From CBDTTW01 sp965363675 (GTDB taxonomy: Bacteria; Bacteroidota; Rhodothermia; Rhodothermales; DASSAV01): a stretch of DNA of 28,701 bases. Where the stretch lies: the NCBI GenBank assembly GCA_965363675.1, contig CBDTTW010000015.1, positions 1 through 28,701 of the forward strand. The letters run 5' to 3'. This document shows, in pieces, positions 24,465-28,701 of the stretch (position 1 is its first letter; every line of letters starts with the position of its first letter). The position numbers and the translations under genes are program-made. Under the pieces are notes generated by a model. That model saw only the letters and a list, made by a program, of their open reading frames with translations, was not told the origin of the DNA and did no database searches.

Positions 24465-26651
24465 ATGCTTCGACTAAAACAAAACGCGCTTCCCCTCCTC
24501 GGGAGCCTGTTTTTGCTCCTGCTCACGGCGGCGCCCGCCGACGCGCAAATTCGGCGCGGCATCCGCATGGGCGACCTCCAGTTCAACACGAACGAGGTGA
24601 TCGGCGAGGACGACATCATCTTCCCCCAGTACTACCGGGGCATCGACTGGAACACCGAGCGCCGACAACTCACCAACGCCGGCGTCATCGTGTCGGTGGA
24701 TCGCCAGTGGACCGACGACACCGGCGTGACGTGGCCGTTCCAGGTGGCGCAGGTGACCCACAACCGCATCTCGGACCTCAAGACGATCACGGTGCCGGTC
24801 AAGGGGGCCTTCAAGCGCGTTTTCCGGAATGACTACCCGGACAAGGTGCTCGACGGCAAGGACCGCACGCAGCTTTTCGACCGCACCGATCCCGTAGACC
24901 CGACGATCCCGAGCGACGTCATGTTCTACAACAAGATCGATCTGTGGCCCAACTACGGCATGGGCATGCAGATGGAGCGCTACGTCTACATGTTCGGCAG
25001 CCGCGACCACGACGACTACACGCTCAACGAGTGGGTATTCACGAACACGAGCAGCGAGCCGCGTACGAACGTGTACATCGCCCTCTCGGCGCAGCTTTCG
25101 ACGGGCAATGCGCAGTACCCCGGCGACATCTGGGGCGAGCTCTACGGCGACTCGTACAAGGCGTACAAGGCGGGCGACGCTTCGGCGGACTCGCTCCGGA
25201 TGTGGTACTCCTGGAGTTCCAACCGCGTCTACGAGCGCCCGAAGGAGGATACGCGCGCCCGCCCGAACGGCCAGTGGGGCGACTTCCGCGAGCCGCACGC
25301 GGCGGGTTTCGTGGTGGTTCATGCCGACGCCAGCGCCACCGACGAGTCCGACAACCCGGCCTTCCCGTTCAAGGCGGGCTGGGCGCAGCGCGAGAAGCTG
25401 CCCGACCTGAAGCAGACCAACCAGCAGCAGGTGCACGACTTCCTGGTGAGCAAGTGGGACGGCAACCCGGGCGACGGCACCTATTCGGAAGTGGACCCGA
25501 CCGGCTGGTACCGCACGCTCAAGAGCGGGATCAACCTGGAGACCCTCCGCTCGAACATCGAGGAGGAGAAGTCGGGCGTGTTCGTCTTTGGGCCGTACAA
25601 CCTTCAGCCGAAGCAGAACGTGCGCATCGTGACGGCCTACGTCATGGCGACGATCCCGCAGCGCCTGGCCATCGACGCCGGCCGCGCCTATAAGAACGGC
25701 TCGACGGCGCAGCTTCCGCAGTACATGGCGCCGCTGCCCTCAGGCACGAACCTCTCGACGCAGTACGGCCAGCAGATCGTCCGCAACGGCGACATCTACG
25801 ACCTGCGGGGCAACCTGATCGCTACGGCGGGTACGGCGCAACTGACGCAAGACCAGAAGAACAAGATCCTGGACATCTCCAAGGAGCTGCTGTTCTACAC
25901 GGCCTCCAAGGCGGTGCGCACCTGGAAGTCGGGCGACGTGAAGGAAGGCAAGGGCAAGTTCAACATCAAGTACGCCCCGGCGTCGCCGTCGCTGGAAGGC
26001 GTCTCCGAAGGCGACCAGATCCGGCTAAAGTGGTCGGACAATACCAAGGACGCCGCGCGCGGCGGCACGCCCGTCAAGTGGCGCATCTACCGCGAGTACA
26101 AGCGCCCGCCCTCGCTCCAGGCGCCGACCGATACGACGTTCCTGCTGCTCACGGAGCTTCCGGGCTCGCAGACCGAGTACCTCGATAAGGACGTGGTGCG
26201 CGGCGAGCAGTACTACTACGTCGTAACGGCCGTAAACGCCGAGGGCCTGGAGAGCAACATGTGGCAGAACCGCACCGGCACGTCGAGCACCAAGTCGGCC
26301 GAGGCGCTCGTGCCGCGCTCGCCCTCGGTGAGCCAGGGCTGGCAGGATCAGGTCGTGGTGGTGCCGAACCCGTTCCACATCCAGGGCAACCGGAAGTACT
26401 CGGATCGGCGGCTCAACTTCCTCAACCTGCCCGCCTACGCGCGCATCCACATCTACACGGTCACCGGCGACCGCATCCAGACCATCGACCACAACGTGGA
26501 CTCGGGCGATCAGGATTGGCAGCGCCAGGACACGTTCAGCCAGATGGAAATCGTCAGCGGCGTATACATCTACGTAGTGGAGAAACTTGATGGCCCCAGC
26601 GGCAAGCCCAACGGGGAGAAGGCGGTCGGCAAGTTCGTCATCATCAAGTAG
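24465..26651 (+). CDS. Secreted protein with FN3-like region and T9SS-like C-terminal sorting domain
   Basis: 728 residues. The signal peptide ends at about PADA-Q28. I do not recognise residues 30-490; they are rich in Trp, Tyr and Asp with beta-strand character (e.g. YVYMFGSRDHDDYTLNEWVF) and no catalytic motif that I can name. A fibronectin-III-like domain covers about 500-606 (IRLKWSDNT... YYYVVTAVNAEGLES). The last 100 residues (from VVVPNPFHIQGN, about 630) read like a type A T9SS sorting domain: ARIHIYTVTGDRIQTIDH, SGVYIYVVE, GKFVIIK. T9SS substrates cross the outer membrane and are anchored at the surface or released. AAGGAGA about 10 bases upstream is a ribosome binding site. The PorV-like gene follows at once, which fits T9SS handling. 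Function unknown; surface glycan binding is a possibility. Confidence 0.8.
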   Translation: MLRLKQNALPLLGSLFLLLLTAAPADAQIRRGIRMGDLQFNTNEVIGEDDIIFPQYYRGIDWNTERRQLTNAGVIVSVDRQWTDDTGVTWPFQVAQVTHNRISDLKTITVPVKGAFKRVFRNDYPDKVLDGKDRTQLFDRTDPVDPTIPSDVMFYNKIDLWPNYGMGMQMERYVYMFGSRDHDDYTLNEWVFTNTSSEPRTNVYIALSAQLSTGNAQYPGDIWGELYGDSYKAYKAGDASADSLRMWYSWSSNRVYERPKEDTRARPNGQWGDFREPHAAGFVVVHADASATDESDNPAFPFKAGWAQREKLPDLKQTNQQQVHDFLVSKWDGNPGDGTYSEVDPTGWYRTLKSGINLETLRSNIEEEKSGVFVFGPYNLQPKQNVRIVTAYVMATIPQRLAIDAGRAYKNGSTAQLPQYMAPLPSGTNLSTQYGQQIVRNGDIYDLRGNLIATAGTAQLTQDQKNKILDISKELLFYTASKAVRTWKSGDVKEGKGKFNIKYAPASPSLEGVSEGDQIRLKWSDNTKDAARGGTPVKWRIYREYKRPPSLQAPTDTTFLLLTELPGSQTEYLDKDVVRGEQYYYVVTAVNAEGLESNMWQNRTGTSSTKSAEALVPRSPSVSQGWQDQVVVVPNPFHIQGNRKYSDRRLNFLNLPAYARIHIYTVTGDRIQTIDHNVDSGDQDWQRQDTFSQMEIVSGVYIYVVEKLDGPSGKPNGEKAVGKFVIIK

Positions 26652-26706
26652 CGAACCTCTTTCACCAGGAGCAACGGCTTCTCCATTACCAACTGAAGGT
26701 AACACG

Positions 26707-27750
26707 ATGAAAAATAGACTTCTGACAGGGGTTATCGCCGCCTTTGCGCTCGCGCTGCTGAGCGCCCCGACGGGGGCCCTGGCCCAACCCATCAAGTACG
26801 CGCAGTCGGGCATGGGCTTTCTCCAGATCAACACGGGCGCGCGCTCGGCGGCCATGGCGGGCACGCAGGCCGGCCTCTCCGGCGACGCCAACGCCATGTT
26901 CAGCAACCCGGCGGGCCTGGGCATGATGGAAGGCTTCAGCGCCATGTCGAGCGTAACCAACTGGATCGCCGATACGAAGCACTACGGCGTCGGGGCGGCT
27001 TACCGGCTCGGCAACTGGGGCACCTTCGGCGTTGGCGGCATCTGGATGGACTACGGCACGTTCAAGCGCACGTCGGTCGCCATCTCGACGGACGCCCAGA
27101 GCGACCAGGAGCGCGGCTACCTCGACGAGGGCACCTTTACGGTGCAGAACTACGCCATCGGGGCGTCGTACGCGCGCCAGATCACGAACAACTTTTTCTT
27201 CGGCGCCACGATCCGCCAAGCGCGCGAAAACCTGCCCGACACCGAGATCCAGCACGAGATCTTCGGCGCGCGCATGGAGAAGAACGAGCTTAACAACTGG
27301 GTGGTGGACCTCGGGACGATGTTCTACCCCGGCTTCAAGGACTTCCGCTTCGGCATGTCGGTGCGCAACTTCGGCAACCAGAACGACTACTACGACCAGC
27401 GCTTCGAGCTGCCGCTGACGTTCGACTTCGGCGTGGCGATGGACCTGCTGAAGCTGCTGCCTTCGGACCCCGGCCGGCAGCGCAGCAGCACGCTGCTGCT
27501 GGCGGCCGACTGGCTGCATCCGCGCGACTACTCGGAGCGCCTGCATATCGGCGCCGAGTACGGCTTCCAGGACGCGCTTTTCCTGCGGGCCGGCTACAAG
27601 TTCAACTACGATGAGGAGAGCCTTTCGGCCGGCCTCGGCGTCAAGACCGGCCTGAGCGGCTTCGGGCTGCGCGCCGACTACGCCTACACGGCCTTCGGCG
27701 ACCTTTTCGGGCAGGTGCACCGCATTACCCTCGGCGTTTCGGCAAAGTAA
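26707..27750 (+). CDS. PorV/PorQ-family outer-membrane barrel protein
   Basis: 347 residues from ATG 26707, with a signal peptide ending GALA-Q27. The start of the mature protein (GMGFLQINTGARSAAMAG, then GDANAMFSNPAGL) is the signature of the PorV/PorQ (UPF0164-related) family. The rest alternates in beta-strand fashion and ends on an amphipathic strand (HRITLGVSAK), as expected for a FadL-like barrel. PorV is the shuttle of the type IX secretion system that delivers substrates to the sortase PorU; close paralogues have other roles, so PorV proper is not certain. The in-frame extension to 26587 is Ser-rich, overlaps the upstream gene and is rejected. GAAGG lies 7 bases before the ATG. Confidence 0.85.
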   Translation: MKNRLLTGVIAAFALALLSAPTGALAQPIKYAQSGMGFLQINTGARSAAMAGTQAGLSGDANAMFSNPAGLGMMEGFSAMSSVTNWIADTKHYGVGAAYRLGNWGTFGVGGIWMDYGTFKRTSVAISTDAQSDQERGYLDEGTFTVQNYAIGASYARQITNNFFFGATIRQARENLPDTEIQHEIFGARMEKNELNNWVVDLGTMFYPGFKDFRFGMSVRNFGNQNDYYDQRFELPLTFDFGVAMDLLKLLPSDPGRQRSSTLLLAADWLHPRDYSERLHIGAEYGFQDALFLRAGYKFNYDEESLSAGLGVKTGLSGFGLRADYAYTAFGDLFGQVHRITLGVSAK

Positions 27751-27776
27751 CCCCGATGCGTTCGTTCCAAACCGTC

Positions 27777-27816
27777 AGCTCCGGCGGCAGGCCCCACGCG
27801 CCTGCCGACCGGGGCT
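27777..27816 (+). terminator. Intrinsic terminator closing the TonB receptor operon
   Basis: AGCTCCGGCGGCAGGC (27777-27792) pairs with GCCTGCCG-A-CCGGGGCT (27800-27816): a 16-bp stem with one bulged A, one G-T pair and a 7-base loop, followed by GATTTTG. It separates the PorV-like gene from the TlpA-like lipoprotein. Confidence 0.85.
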
Positions 27817-27861
27817 GATTTTGTAAGCCGCCTCCTCAACCGGAGGAAACCGCATACTACG

Positions 27862-28371
27862 ATGACTTCCTGGATAAAAACGACCCCCCGGCTCCTCGCG
27901 GCGCTGGCGCTGCTGCTGGCCGCCGCCGGCTGCGACTCGACGGAGCCCGTCGATGAGCGCGTGCGCACGCAGAACTTCGTGCTCACCGACAGCGAAGGCG
28001 CCGACTTCAAGCTCAGCGACACGCAGGGCAAGGTAGTGCTGCTGCACTTTTTCAGCACCACCTGCGGCGCTTGCAACCAGCAGATGCCCGACATGGTGGC
28101 GCTGCACAAGGCGTACGCCGACCAGGGCCTCGTAATCGTGGGCATCTCCTCGGAAGGCCCGAGCGTGCTGGCGGCGCACAAAGCCGAAAACAAGCTGCCC
28201 TACCGGGTGCTGACCGATCCGGGCCGGCTCGTCACCAACGCTTACCGCGTGCAGGGCACCCCGACGAACGTGCTCATCGAGCGCAGCGGCTACATCTTCG
28301 ACGCCTACCCGAACATCTCGAAGCAGGATTTCGACCCCTTCGTGCAAGCGCTGCTGAAAAGAGCCCCATGA
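27862..28371 (+). CDS. TlpA/thioredoxin-like lipoprotein
   Basis: 169 residues. The signal peptide has lipobox A-A-G-C (C24). The thioredoxin fold follows: FVLTDSEGADFKLSD, then the redox motif C68-G-A-C71 in STTCGACNQQMP, and cis-Pro P134 in QGTPTNVLI. This is the AhpC/TSA-Redoxin (TlpA/ResA) group, which passes electrons to cysteines of envelope proteins, for example in cytochrome c maturation, or reduces peroxides. GGAGGAAA at 27842-27849 is a strong ribosome binding site. Its stop codon overlaps the next start (ATGA, 28368-28371), so the pair is translationally coupled. Its partner is unknown; no cytochrome biogenesis genes are in view. Confidence 0.92.
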   Translation: MTSWIKTTPRLLAALALLLAAAGCDSTEPVDERVRTQNFVLTDSEGADFKLSDTQGKVVLLHFFSTTCGACNQQMPDMVALHKAYADQGLVIVGISSEGPSVLAAHKAENKLPYRVLTDPGRLVTNAYRVQGTPTNVLIERSGYIFDAYPNISKQDFDPFVQALLKRAP

Positions 28372-28547
28372 CCGAGCCGCTGCGCGTGGCGCAGGCCGAC
28401 CTGGAAGAGGCGCTGGCGGCGGCGCTGGAGCAGCGCGGCATGGCGGCGGCCCGCGCGGCGCCGTGCGCCCGGCTGTTTGCCGAGGCCACGCGCGACGGGG
28501 TGTACTCGCACGGGGTCAACCGCTTTCCGCGCTTCGTGCGGCAGATC
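28368..28547 (+). CDS. N-terminal part of a malate/L-lactate dehydrogenase (Ldh_2)-family oxidoreductase, cut at a chimeric junction
   Basis: Sixty residues. After a helical start (DLEEALAAALEQRGM) comes DGVYSHGVNRFPRFVRQI (43-60), the hallmark of the Ldh_2 family, which includes 2,3-diketo-L-gulonate, ureidoglycolate and L-sulfolactate dehydrogenases; H49 of SHG is the conserved active-site region. These enzymes normally have about 330-360 residues. Here the frame switches at residue 61 to an unrelated protein (phosphopentomutase). The gene starts by ATGA overlap with the TlpA-like gene. The true remainder of the gene is missing. Confidence 0.75.
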
Positions 28548-28551
28548 GATC
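28544..28551. other. GATCGATC at a chimeric junction
   Basis: The 8-base GATCGATC lies exactly where the Ldh_2-like frame turns into a phosphopentomutase frame. This is the sequence made when two filled-in GATC-cut ends (DpnII, MboI or Sau3AI type) are ligated, as in proximity-ligation libraries. It also arises by chance, so the artefact reading is inference. Confidence 0.6.
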
Positions 28552-28701
28552 CTGAGGATCTGGTGATCATCACGGCCGATCACGGCAACGATCCCACGCA
28601 TCCCGGAACTGATCACACGCGGGAAGAAGTCCCGCTGATCGTGCTGCACCAAAATGAAATGGGCCCGCTCGGGACACGCGGTAGCTTCACGGACGTGGCG
28701 G
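28548..28701 (+). CDS. deoB: C-terminal fragment of phosphopentomutase, joined out of context
   Basis: The final 51 codons read DPEDLVIITADHGNDPTHPG, then TDHTREEVPLIVL and LGTRGSFTDVA. This is the C-terminal alkaline-phosphatase-like core of phosphopentomutase, in which the D-H of ADHG and the H of DHTRE bind the two metal ions. The enzyme interconverts ribose 1- and 5-phosphate. Everything before this segment is absent and it runs off the window edge. Codon use (CCT, GAT, ACT, AAT, GAA, ACA, GGT) is less GC-biased than in the rest of the window. It most likely comes from another locus or genome. Family identity is good; its position here is doubtful. Confidence 0.75.

Noticed and set aside
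26587..26706. Upstream extension of the PorV-like frame
   Set aside because: It is a Ser-run sequence overlapping the upstream gene; a proper signal peptide starts at 26707.
28368..28701. A true bifunctional Ldh_2-phosphopentomutase enzyme
   Set aside because: Both halves are fragments lacking most of their folds, and the join is at GATCGATC; an artefact explains it better.

Overview
The window is a high-GC segment (roughly two-thirds G+C by eye) that reads as Bacteroidota/FCB-group DNA, most like Rhodothermota. The reasons are a CarboxypepD_reg-type TonB receptor, a PorV/PorQ-family barrel protein, a secreted protein with a type IX secretion (T9SS)-like C-terminal domain, TAnnTTTG promoter motifs, and many Tat-exported Gfo/Idh/MocA proteins. 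All genes I can support lie on the + strand. I see no rRNA, tRNA, insertion sequence or CRISPR array.

Left part (1-10667), mainly housekeeping and signalling: the end of a PlsC-like acyltransferase, an HtrA/DegP-type protease, chorismate synthase (aroC), a lone Rcp1-type response regulator translationally coupled to a REC-PAS-HisKA-HATPase-REC hybrid kinase, valyl-tRNA synthetase (valS), and two adjacent tandem-domain universal stress proteins.

Middle part (10945-20444), the accessory core: a Gfo/Idh/MocA oxidoreductase (GIM1), a beta-phosphoglucomutase-like HAD hydrolase, then a close-packed array of a DUF1080 lipoprotein, a Tat-exported TIM-barrel sugar isomerase/epimerase, and three more Tat-exported Gfo/Idh/MocA proteins (GIM2-4). 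The array ends at a strong terminator and is followed by a DUF6807/PmoA-like lipoprotein. DUF1080, TIM-barrel and several GIM proteins together match the parts list of the recently described oxidation/elimination/hydration route of glycoside breakdown through 3-keto sugars. Here nearly every member carries an export or lipoprotein signal, so the chemistry is probably periplasmic. Substrate and order of steps are inference.

Right part (20910-27816): a TonB-dependent receptor without SusD, a secreted protein with an FN3-like region and a T9SS-like C-terminus, and a PorV-family protein, closed by a terminator. A TlpA-like lipoprotein follows. The last ORF is chimeric: 60 residues of a malate/L-lactate dehydrogenase-family (Ldh_2) N-terminus run in frame into the C-terminus of phosphopentomutase (DeoB), exactly at GATCGATC. 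This looks like a ligation or assembly artefact, so sequence right of about 28547 should not be trusted as native neighbourhood.

Candidate regulatory sites: TAAATTTG promoter motifs before htrA and the DUF1080 gene, and a near-identical 16-base motif in the DUF1080 and TonB-receptor leaders, with a related inverted copy before GIM1.
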